This document shows positions 1 to 9,896 of a DNA stretch of 64,000 nt, in pieces. Position numbers and translations under genes: made by a program. The DNA comes from Sitta carolinensis (lineage: Eukaryota; Chordata; Aves; Passeriformes; Sittidae), in the NCBI GenBank assembly GCA_032173965.1, contig CM063283.1, positions 16,658,501 through 16,722,500 on the forward strand. The letters are read 5' to 3'. Positions within the stretch are counted from its first letter, which is position 1. Each line of letters begins with the position of its first letter. The notes under the pieces are model-generated. The model was given only the letters and a program-made list of their open reading frames with translations. It had not been told where the DNA came from and made no database searches.

Positions 1-3000
1 AACCACTTTGTCAGGGAAAGACTCTGTAAAGGTAACTTTTTTTTTAATGTTAAAGACACTTCCAAAGTTCAACAGAAGAAATTATTCTCTATGAACTGCC
101 TTCAAAATTGTTAAAATTGGCTATAAAACTCTGTAAGTTAGTAGACTCCTGCTGAAAATACTGAATTTCTTCTGTTGTACAGTCTTACCAACATCAATCA
201 GATAAACTGATTATATGGAAGTTCTTTGAATTTTAGTGCCAGAACATAAAGATAAGACCACCCACAAACTTGTTGCTTACATCTCAATTTGTCATCTTTT
301 TTCTCCTGTATCTTACTGTGTTTTTAATGTCTTGAAAAGATAATTATGCTTCATAAATCCTTTCAGTAACTGAGAGTTAAATGCCCATGAAAATGAAGGT
401 TTGTCACTGTGCTTATCAAGTGGAAACTAGTGAAATTGGTAGGAAAGAAGAAAACTAATATTTCCATGAAAATGGTAGTTTTTAGAGACCTTAGTATTAT
501 TTCCTGTCTCAGAGATTTCTGTGATAAATATTTTTCCACTTGAGTCAACGACGACTGTGTTCTCTTTTGCCTATTAGCGTATTCTTGTTCTGTGGATCGT
601 AATGTCAAATAGCTGTAATAGAGAGGGCAGCATTAACTCTGAGTTACCTGAAGGCCAGCAGAAGTCTGGTGAGCAAAGACTCCTTCTGATCCTATGAAGT
701 TGTTATTCTGTCATACATTTGACTCGAGATATGGTGGAAACAGTTTTGCTTTCCTGGAAAGCAGCATCTACTTTTCCCTTCATATCTAACAAACTTTAAT
801 ATGTCATGTCTTTTAGCAATTGAGAAGATATATTTGTGGACAGGAATGTTTTATCTGTTTTCAGTGCTTATGTGTTAAAATATATTTATGAAAGTACTTC
901 CTGCTCATTCACTATAACAGAGAAGGGGAACCTGCCCACAAACACACTTCCCAATTAGACTTGTCCAACTTCTCTTGTGTAGGAAGAATAATCAGGGCTT
1001 CCCAGCATGAACTCAGCAACACTCTGTCTTTCATGTTTCTGTGTGCTGAATGTAGATACAGTACTTGTGAAGTTGCTCATAATGCAAAGAGCAGCAATAA
1101 TCTGCCTGTATTCTAAGAAACTAGGAATAGAAAATAGCGAGATTTTTATATGTGTCTTTGGAAAGAAAAAATAGAAGATATGCCTTTAATATGAGGGGAA
1201 TGATACTTCAAATCATGGAGTTGAGGTATTTTTGCTGAAGAGTTTCATGCCACCTTGATTGTGGAAGCATGCACCCTGATTGTTCCTTTGTGCTCAGGTT
1301 TCGTGGGATGCTATTGAAAATATGGTGCCTGCCTGGCATTTGTACATTTGGTTTTAATCATCTGCTATAAATTAATTTTTTCTCTTGTTAGCTTTTAACT
1401 GGACATTTTATTTTGTTCTCAATTTTGCTTTTAACAAAAGCTTTTTAAACTAGTAGTTTGCTTGGGTAATTAAGGTGTTTTAAATGTACTGGATTTAATC
1501 ATAAACCCCTCTTTATGTCGCAGTGTAATCTGGCTGATGAAATGCCACCATTGAAGATAATTCAAAAATAGCTGGTATACAAGAAACCTGGACAAAAGGC
1601 ACATAGGGACTGGTCTTTGAAAATGGGGAACCACCAAATTATTAACCAGTCAGCACTATTTGGGTTTCTAAAGAGAATATTGTGGCAAATCACAAACAAA
1701 ATTTGGACATGAGCTGGAACCATTATATTCTTTTCAGGGCTTTGCATAGGAGCAGCCCAGTCTGTTCACAGGATGGCTAAACAGCCTTGTGCATAGAGCA
1801 ATGGTAAAGGTCCCTGAGTATAGAAAAATGTTCTACAGTGCACAAACTGCTGTCAGAAGAAAGATTAGCAAACACAGGATATAGGAATAATAACCTTGAC
1901 CCTAAGGTGAGCAGGCAGGGAGGATCATTCTGCCCAGTCTCACAATATGAGTAATGTGGTGGGCCACAGTGACTCTGAGCTCTGTGTGTGGAAAAGAACT
2001 GCTGGGTACTCTAAAATCAGAACCAAGAGAAACATCAGGGTTAGCAAATAAAGTAACCCTCTTCTTCCCCTCTAAACCCAAGTTCAAATCAGTTTCTTAA
2101 GTGTTTCTCACTAATTTCTTAGTCTCCTAATATTTTAAATATAACTTTTCAGGTTTTGGTTCTGACTTCTTCCCTGAAACAAGTAGATCAGCTGTGAAAA
2201 GCAGAGTCACAACTTCATTTACACTCAAGTGTCCTCCTGATCATTTATTACTTGTTAATTCCAGTCTATTTGTGGTAAGAAAGATAACAGATGTTTACTG
2301 TCTGATACTCACTGTGCTCATTAATCACCATTTGTATTGAGGACAGATTTTAGAGAATTAGATTTCACTGCCCATCAGGAGGCCTGTACTGAGAGAACGT
2401 CTGTCTTTCCAATTTCACCAATGCTGTCTGTGATTTCGGATTGAAAACAAGGACGAAAGCATCACTTACCCCTAGACAGAGGCCCAGTAATATCTTTGGC
2501 CCTGCCCGTGGTAAGGGGACTGTAGAGAATTAATCAGTTAATTCTTAATATAGCTGCTGTTGTATGTATCCTGAGCAGAGCTTCTAACTGATGAACTCTG
2601 CAGAAATTTGTGCGATTTTCAGAACACTAATCATTTCTTACTGTAAGAACCACTTCTATCATATTGACCTTAGTGTTTAGGAAGGCACCTGCTTCTGGAA
2701 ATTGCTCCATGTGAATGAATCATGGTTACTCTGACAGTGTCTTTGGTTGACCCCATGTGCTCTCAGGATTATCCAGCTGCCTTGGTGCTTGCCTGCCAGT
2801 TTACACAGAATTTTTCTGGAGTGTTTTGTATCTAATGTACCGACGGGTTTTGTACACAGATGAGATCTCAGATGGAAATGGGGTCTTTTCTCTGTGCCAT
2901 GATTTAAAGTGGGCTTATCTAATATGCTTTCCAATATGCCATGAAGATCATCCCAAATGCATAGCTGAAGTGTTTTAGCTACTTACTCTGCTACTTACTG

Positions 3001-5903
3001 TTCATCTTCCTTAGAGATTCAAACTTTTGCTTTTCAACCAAGTTCTTGCCTTGCTGAACACAGTGTGTAGACTTTAAACCCAAACGTAGAAAACGAAGAT
3101 TGCCCAGATTTTGCCAATGTTTGCCCGGTGCAAGGCAGGCTGCTGTGCATGCACTTGTCCTGATTTAAGCACAATGAAAATCAGTCAGGAGTCCTGAAGT
3201 CAAAATGATTTGCTGGTATTATAAGTTTAGTTAGGGTTCTTTCTACATATAACCCTTTGTTATACTTTCCAATACCTTGGATTTTATTTGCACAAAGGAA
3301 TTGACATAAGATGTCTCAGGGTAGTTCCTTTGTTGCAGAGGGTTGAAAGCATAGTGTTTAAAGTACTGAAACACAGCTTTTGCAATAGAAGTTTGTTTTG
3401 GCTGAAAGAGTAAGTAAAATTGAGTAAATAATTTTGTTTGAAAGGCTTTCATACCAGGATTGATTCTAATTACACAAATTTCAGAAAATATGATCTGTAG
3501 TTATTTTTGGGTTTGAAAATAATTATTTTTTTCTTTTGTGCAGTTCCACGAGTATGAGAACTAGATATAAAATTTTAGTATTGACTAAGTCACACACTTT
3601 CTTTATGCAGAGGTAATTTATTACTGTTATTATTTGTTCTGAGACAGGTAGGGCAGAGTATCCGATTTGCATGTTTTCTCTGCTGCAAAAATACAATATT
3701 TATCATTTATCTACTTTCTATTTTCATATAGATGAAGGTTGTCCTATTTTATTTTTAATGGGTCTTGGTCTAATTTTCTTGAATTACCCTTTCCTTTTAA
3801 TTTCCTTAGTCTGGAGGCTAGAAAATAAGTCAGAAATAATCTTTCTTGCTCTGTAGAGTGTACTTTATTTCTACTTATGCTTTAGTTTAAACAGACTTTG
3901 GAAGCTCAGAAAAGATCCAAATTCTGCAAGCAATGATAATTCTTCCCAAAGAGGCTGCCTGTTGGTCTTAATTCTCATAGGAGGTGGCATGCTTATTATT
4001 CTATTCTAGGTGGAAGTGAAATGGCTCTTATTCTGAAATTTGTTCTTCAAATGGGAAAAAAAAGAGGTATCCTCTGTTAATATCTGACTTAGTACCAATT
4101 TTTAAATTTATTCTTTTTTTCTATTTCTAGCTCTTCAGTCAACTCTCCAAGCCAGACTGAGAAGTATTTTTGAACTGGTTCAGTTACAGAAGAAATCCTA
4201 GGTTAGAATTTAGTAACACCTGTACTTAAAGTATGGAGAGATGCAGGGGGGAAAGAGGAAAAGAATACGAAGACACATGGCTGTCAGTGAGAAGTTTTAC
4301 CTGAACATATAAAACCTTGTGAAGAACAATAGTGTAATGAGATGTCAAGTATAACCTGAGGGGCTAGGAAGCAGAAGTCAAATAGAAAATGCTCCATGTT
4401 CTTACTTTAAACTATACTTTTTATGTCTTTATTTTACCAAAAAACAAATGCAGCCACACGGTCTGTGCATTTTTATAGGGAAATGGGGTTTCCTCCCCCC
4501 CCCCCAAACTGTTAATGAAATCTTTTATAAAAATGGAGCCTTTAATTGAAGACAGATTGTTCACAGGTCAATTTTAGCTAAGCAAATACATAAAAATTTG
4601 TATATTCTAACTAATTTCAAGGAACTTAATCGGTGACTCTGTAAAAAATACACAAAGAAAGTCACAGGAAATAAATTTTAAACCTTAATACCTTTGGACT
4701 TGATCTAGGGTTGGCTTGAAAAAGCTGTAGGATTGAAAATAAATTAGTTAATCTGTTAAAACCTAACAGATGAATCTTGTAAGGGAAGATTCAAGAAAAT
4801 AAGTTAAAACCTGTATTTACAGGTATTATTATGTATTTAAATGAAATTTAGATTGCAGAGGAAAGCCAGTTGGTCTTTAAATATCTCTGCTACAACTGGG
4901 TCTCAGCTTCCTTGCAATTAAAAAAAAAGTGTGGAGTGGGGAAAGGTTTTAACTTTAGTTAGTTAATTTGGTTTTAAATCCTTGTGAAGAGATTGTAAAA
5001 CAGTACTTTCTGTACAACTAAGGAGGCTGAGAAAGCCTCTGTGATCTTGTGTTAAGATTTACCTGCCATATTAAATGTGAAAATGACAATTTGAGATGCG
5101 TTTATTAGGGCTTCACTTTGGATTAATTCAAGTTAACTAAGACAAGTTAAATTCCTCCTCCATGCTCCCTGACGAAGGATAGGTGCTTGGTTTATAAAAG
5201 TAAGAAATGTTAGTAATGACAACACTGAAGGAATTTTGAAAGAGAATTGATTTGTGACACTGAGGATTTCAAAATCTTAAAGAAAATACTGCTTTTAAAG
5301 CAGCACATGAAGACACTAACAAAAAGGCTTCAGAATAACCACTGCGCTTACTAGAAAGAAAGACCAAACTGGTTGAAATGGGAATTTAGTCAGGTTTGTT
5401 TTTGCACTTGATATGAAGGCATGTCTTGTTAGGCTTGATGTTATGATATTTAGTTTCAGTCTGGGGGTAAATATTCATAATGGGCTAATTTTTCCAAACA
5501 GGCTCTTTTTTCACAAAAGGTATCTCACTTGAATTTGATATGGCAGGTCAACATTAAGAACAAGGTCTCTTCCCCTCATGGAGGTGTACTATTGTTTCAG
5601 TATCTGTAAAATTGCTGGAAAATGGACATGAAATACTTTTCTTTCCTTTTAGGAAAATAAGTCTTTATTTTTATTTTTCCAATGCAACTGTTTCATTGTT
5701 TAACCAGCAACATGTTCAAGCTGTTCTCACAAGTTTTGCACAAATTTTTTTGAATTTCTGCAGAGTATCTAAACTCGGCTTTTACAGATCTGATATCTGG
5801 AGAAAGCAGAGAATATTGCTCAGAAGTACTGCCTATCTGATTAATTTTGTTTTAAGATAAATTAGTAAAGTCAAAGACCAACTGTGTGAAAATGTCAGTG
5901 TGC
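1..5903. other. Non-coding AT-rich stretch, no recognised gene
   Basis: I see no exon, RNA gene or recognisable repeat family here. The open frames are short (at most about 85 codons), on both strands, and do not look like any protein I know. The only local structure is an 11-base C run near 4495-4505 and scattered short A or T runs. It could be intergenic or intronic; conserved non-coding elements cannot be excluded without an alignment to other birds. Confidence 0.6.
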
Positions 5904-5908
5904 CATGT

Positions 5909-7189
5909 TGTCAAAGGTTTGACGTTGGCACAAGGCTAGTGTCCTTATAACGATATACTGTCCCTGGTATCTTTTGTGAGATGTGACTAAAAACAGAGCA
6001 AAACAGTGTCTAATTTAGAAAGTAAAAGGAAAAAAAACTTTATTACTTATAATAGGCAAAGAAGACACATACAGAAGAACATGGAAACTTTAAAAAAACA
6101 CTCTTCCTCTCTCCCCCACCAGTTCTTAACTTAACAAAACAAACTGAAAATTCCCTATCACGTTACTACCTTTTAGATAATTAATCTTCAGTTTATTACT
6201 ACCTTTCTGATAATCAGTACTCAGTTCGTTGAGGAGAGATAGGAGTCCTTCTTGTACTACATCGTGGCCTCTTTCTCCATGTCTAGTGCTCTTACCACTG
6301 TGCATGGACCAGAGCTGTTTCTAGGGTTTCTCTTTTTAAAGATGCTTTGGTTAGTTTTAAGAAACGACAGCCTCTCAAATTTTGGGGACACTTCTCATCT
6401 TTGTTCACACTACTGTCCACTCTTGGCTCTAAGCCAATGCCTCTCCCCAGATACAGTTTCTATGTTATAGAAAAAAATGAGTCCGTCCATGGCTATACAA
6501 AAGAGTCCAGCCAAAGTCACTCCATCATCTCTTCCCACTTAGGATTCTTTTCAGTGTTTTCTGACAATTTTCTACTTACACAAACTTTCATCATCTTTGC
6601 TCAGTTCTTTCTATCTGTTTTCTTCAAATTCAGGAGGATTAGTATTTATAAAGTTTCCATCATTTACAAAAAGGGTTAAAATCTTGGGCTTTGTTTTCCC
6701 AGAACTCTCACGGTATTTTTGCTGCTGGGCACTCTTCTCACGCCACCCCCCCCATACTCCTTCGGCCGTACTGTTTAGTTGTTGATATCAAATTTCAAGG
6801 TGACGAAGATCACACACACGGTTTCTCAGTCTCCCTCCGGGGGGGGGGAAGGGGGGGAGGGAAAGGGAAAAGAAGGCTGTCTGCCACCCTTCCATCCTAC
6901 AGGATTTTCCTCTCCCCCTCTGTGCCCGAGGTTCCGGCCTTACCTCGCCTAGGCCGCATGGCTTCCCCTCCCCCGCCCAGCCAGCCGCTGGGCAGGGGAG
7001 ATCCCTCCGTCCTCAGGGACCGGAACCAAGAGAGAGCTTTCCGGGGAGCCCTCTGCTTTTAACTCCTTGTGTTCTCAGAGGCGGATCCTTGTCCTCAGTG
7101 GCCACACCAGGTGCCAGTCTTTAAACCTGAGCACTCATTGGTTTGACCACTGAAGTTCAGAAAAAACTCATTTTTTCTAAACTACGACA
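5909..7189 (-). repeat. 3' LTR of the empty provirus, unedited copy
   Basis: This is the LTR next to the polypurine tract, so it is the 3' LTR. On the provirus strand it begins TGTCGTAG and ends TTTGACA. The far part of U3 (about 6830-7090) is GC- and CpG-rich, with a strong G-run block on the + strand at 6839-6867. AATAAA lies on the minus strand at 6039-6044 and a TATA-like stretch at 6643-6653. The spacing between these two would imply an unusually long R region, so the true start site may be elsewhere. Frames of 110 and 123 codons at 6347-6679 and 6691-7062 sit wholly inside the LTR and are not conserved open in the other copy. Confidence 0.92.
6163..6228. repeat. Imperfect 33-bp tandem duplication inside the LTR
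   Basis: Units at 6163-6195 and 6196-6228 both begin TTACTACCTTT and share most of the remaining positions. The same pair is present in the 5' LTR (about 7649-7714), so it predates this insertion and belongs to the LTR family. Confidence 0.75.
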
Positions 7190-7206
7190 TTCCACCTTTC
7201 GCCTCT
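7190..7206 (-). other. Polypurine tract before the 3' LTR
   Basis: The minus strand reads AGAGGCGAAAGGTGGAA and then the LTR begins TGTCG. Fourteen of the seventeen bases are purines and the position directly before the LTR is the place where plus-strand DNA synthesis would be primed. This fixes the orientation independently of the primer site. Confidence 0.75.
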
Positions 7207-7366
7207 GAGAACACATACTTATCTTAAAATTATTACAAAAGACACTAAATATTTTTCTCTACATCTAAATTTCATTATTAGTTTACTTTGATACATGTTT
7301 TGCTCTTTTTCTCTGATCTTATCTCACAGTCTTGTTTTATTTTCTCTTTTTTTTCATTTAGAATTC
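7207..7366 (-). other. Residual internal region of the provirus, no coding content
   Basis: Only about 160 bp lie between the polypurine tract and the extended primer site. The stretch is AT-rich, with a run of T on the + strand near 7350. No retroviral protein motif or open frame of useful length fits. It either marks an internal deletion that joined a leader to a pre-tract segment or is the native interior of a short non-autonomous family. Confidence 0.8.
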
Positions 7367-7374
7367 GGTTCGAT

Positions 7375-7392
7375 TTCCCGGTCAGGGAACCA
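7375..7392 (-). other. Retroviral primer binding site, tRNA-Glu type
   Basis: Two bases inside the 5' LTR, the minus strand begins TGGTTCCCTGACCGGGAA. The complement matches the last 18 bases of vertebrate tRNA-Glu including the CCA tail. The match extends into the T-arm to about 7367 with one extra T. The tRNA sequence is from memory, so a direct comparison with the host tRNA-Glu genes would settle it. Confidence 0.85.
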
Positions 7393-7394
7393 AA

Positions 7395-8673
7395 TGTCAA
7401 AGGTTTGACGTTGGCACAAAGCTAGTGTCCTTATAACGATATACTGTCCCTGGTATCTTTTGTGAGATGTGACTAAAAACAGAGCAAAACAGTGTCTAAT
7501 TTAGAAAGTAAAAGGAAAAAAACTTTATTACTTATAATAGGCAAAGAAGACACATACAGAAGAACATGGAAACTTTAAAAAAACACTCTTCCTCTCTCCC
7601 CCACCAGTTCTTAACTTAACAAAACAAACTGAAAATTCCCTATCACGTTACTACCTTTTAGATAATTAATCTTCAGTTTATTACTACCTTTCTGATAATC
7701 AGTACTCAGCTCGTTGAGGAGAGATAAGAGTCCTTCTTGTACTACATCGTGGCCTCTTTCTCCATGTCTAGTGCTCTTACCACTGTACATGAACCAGAGC
7801 TGTTTCTAGAGTTTCTCTTTTTAAAGATGCTTTAGTTAGTTTTAAGAAACAACAGCCTCTCAAATTTTAGAAACACTTCTCATCTTTGTTCACACTACTG
7901 TCCACTCTTGACTCTAAACCAATGCCTCTCCCCAGATACAGTTTCTATGTTATAGAAAAAAATGAGTCCGTCCATAGCTATACAAAAGAGTCCAGCCAAA
8001 GTCACTCCATCATCTCTTCCCACTTAGGATTCTTTTCAGTGTTTTCTGACAATTTTCTACTTACACAAACTTTCATCATCTTTGCTCAGTTCTTTCTATC
8101 TGTTTTCTTCAAATTCAAGAAGATTAGTATTTATAAAGTTTCCATCATTTACAAAAAAAGTTAAAATCTTAAGCTTTGTTTTCCCAGAACTCTCACGGTA
8201 TTTTTACTACTAGGCACTCTTCTCACGCCACTCCTTCATACTCCTTCGGCTGTACTATCTAGTTGTTGATATCAAATTTCAAGGTAACGAAGATCACACA
8301 CACGGTTTCTCAGTCTCCCTCCGGGAGGGAAGAAAGGAAGGAGAGAAAGGGAAAAGAAGGCTGTCTGCCACCCTTCCATCCTACAGGATTTTCCTCTCCC
8401 CCTCTGTGCCCGAGGTTCCGGCCTTACCTCGCCTAGGCCACATGGCTTCCCCTCCCCCGCCCAGCCAGCCGCTGGGCAGGGGAGATCCCTCTATCCTCAG
8501 AGACCGGAACCAAGAGAAAACTTTCCGGAGAGCCCTCTGCTTTTAACTCCTTGTGTTCTCAGAGGCAGATCTTTGTCCTCAGTAGCCACACCAAGTGCCA
8601 GTCTTTAAACCTAAGCACTCATTAGTTTGACCACTGAAGTTCAGAAAAAACTCATTTTTTCTAAACTACAACA
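7395..8673 (-). repeat. 5' LTR of the empty provirus, hypermutated copy
   Basis: This copy is next to the primer site, so it is the 5' LTR. On the provirus strand it begins TGTTGTAG and ends TTTGACA. Compared base by base with the other LTR it carries A where the other has G at about 43 + strand positions, and the reverse never occurs. A minus-strand polyadenylation signal AATAAA lies at 7524-7529, and a TATA-like stretch on the minus strand lies at 8128-8138. Open frames in this region are by-products of the LTR sequence and not genes. Confidence 0.92.
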
Positions 8674-8678
8674 CATGT

Positions 8679-9507
8679 GGTGACCATATGTTAATTGCTG
8701 ACACTCAAATACAGATGTCTTAGTGTAGCTTTCCTGCACTAGAGAACTAGAGAAAAACATTACTTGGGGTTAGCAAATTCATACATTACTAGCAGTGAAT
8801 AAAATTCCAGATTATCTTGAATGGGGATGCTTCCTAGCTTATTTTCTAGCTCATTCCTTTCTCGATTCTGATACGGTTGACTATTAGCCAACTTCTTTCA
8901 CATGATTAAACCAAGGCATTGTGTTTGCAGCCAAATAATTCCACCACTTTTCTTTTTTAAAGTATTCTGATTTCACTAAGTATTCAAAAGCCTAGACTAC
9001 CCGAGTGCAGTGTTGAGTGCCACTTAATAATTTTTTTTCTTCAGAAGTAGATCAGATGCATAAACATACAGGTAAAATATTAAAATGCTTTTGGTAAACT
9101 TATATTGATATAGGAGTTATTATCGAATTTGGTCCTAAATATGGGTTTTTTTTCTGCTGTTGTGGTTGTACTGCTGTTCTGCTGTTTCATCAGAGTAGAA
9201 ATGGATTAACTCATATTTATACTTTGCTATCTGTTATGATTATGTTGATACAAAGCATGTATAATAGACATTTTGTCTAATATGGACAATTTTTGCATTT
9301 CCATGTGTTTGCTAGATGCATTATGTTAAAATACAGCATACTAACTGAAGCTGAGCCAAACGATGCCTGATCTTAGACCAGAAATTCTCACTGGAAAATG
9401 TATAAGCATTCAAGACTGACATCTGATTGTATCTGATTGACAGATCTTGCTTTTGTCCTACAGTTTCATACTGAAGTTCCTCTGGAATCATTTGATGCTT
9501 TCTCTCT
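8679..9507. other. Non-coding spacer, nothing recognised
   Basis: AT-rich sequence between the empty provirus and the next LTR-like block. I see no open frame of note, repeat family or RNA gene. Confidence 0.6.
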
Positions 9508-9896
9508 CTAGTGGGGACAGCTCAGCTAAAACTTAGCAAGTTAAGTGTGGTTGGAGGTCAGGAGGGAGCCCAGCTGACCAATGGCCCTGTGGCCAGGGTG
9601 ACCATTCCCAGGCTGAGAACATTCTAGGAATGACAGAAAGCAGATGCTCTCTGCTTCCCAGAGTCTCCTGATCCCTTCTGCCAAGGCTGGAAGTAAAGAT
9701 CGGAGAAGGCACTTTTGCATGGAAGTTTAGTCTTCTCAAAGGGGTGCAAAAGAGGAAGCAGGACCCTAAAGCCCAGGCTTTTATCCTGAGTCCTCCTGGG
9801 GGTGTTACCATCAGGGGACAGGTACAATGGGACAGGGAGTGGCCAGCCAGGGATAAACCAAGCCCATTGGGAGGGTTAACAGGGAGAGACCACTAG
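9508..9896 (-). mobile_element. Probable solo LTR with 4-bp target duplication
   Basis: The block 9512-9892 (381 bp) runs TG...CA and is flanked on both sides by CTAG (9508-9511 and 9893-9896). Read on the minus strand it has an ordered promoter: a CCAAT box (CCCAATGGG, about 9863-9871), then about 80 bp later GGATAAAAGC (about 9778-9787) as a TATA box. It is richer in GC than its surroundings. No matching second LTR or internal sequence is nearby, so it would be a recombined solo LTR. The 4-bp duplication is short and itself a palindrome, so chance cannot be excluded; the promoter order is the better evidence. Confidence 0.5.

Larger units (their letters stand above)
5904..8678 (-). mobile_element. 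Complete but nearly empty endogenous retrovirus (LTR-PBS-205 bp-PPT-LTR) with 5-bp target duplication
   Basis: Two direct repeats of about 1.28 kb (5909-7189 and 7395-8673) both run TG...CA and are flanked by CATGT on the left (5904-5908) and CATGT on the right (8674-8678), a perfect 5-bp target duplication. Transcription runs on the minus strand. Right after the LTR end at 7395 the minus strand carries a primer site matching tRNA-Glu, and just before the other LTR it carries a purine-rich tract. The space between the LTRs is only 205 bp and has no gag, pol or env, so the element keeps every cis signal for reverse transcription but no proteins. It would have needed proteins from another element. 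LTR length, 5-bp duplication and the tRNA-Glu primer do not fix its class; I leave that open. Confidence 0.93.

Noticed and set aside
6347..7062. Frames of 110 and 123 codons as possible retroviral accessory proteins
   Set aside because: They lie inside the LTR on the strand opposite to provirus transcription and are shortened or changed in the other LTR.
5909..8673. Plain tandem segmental duplication instead of a provirus
   Set aside because: Would not explain the 5-bp direct flank repeat, TG...CA ends, tRNA-Glu primer site and polypurine tract all in register.
7395..8673. CpG decay as the cause of the LTR differences
   Set aside because: Most changed G are in GG or GA and not CpG, and decay would also give many C-to-T changes on the + strand and affect both copies.
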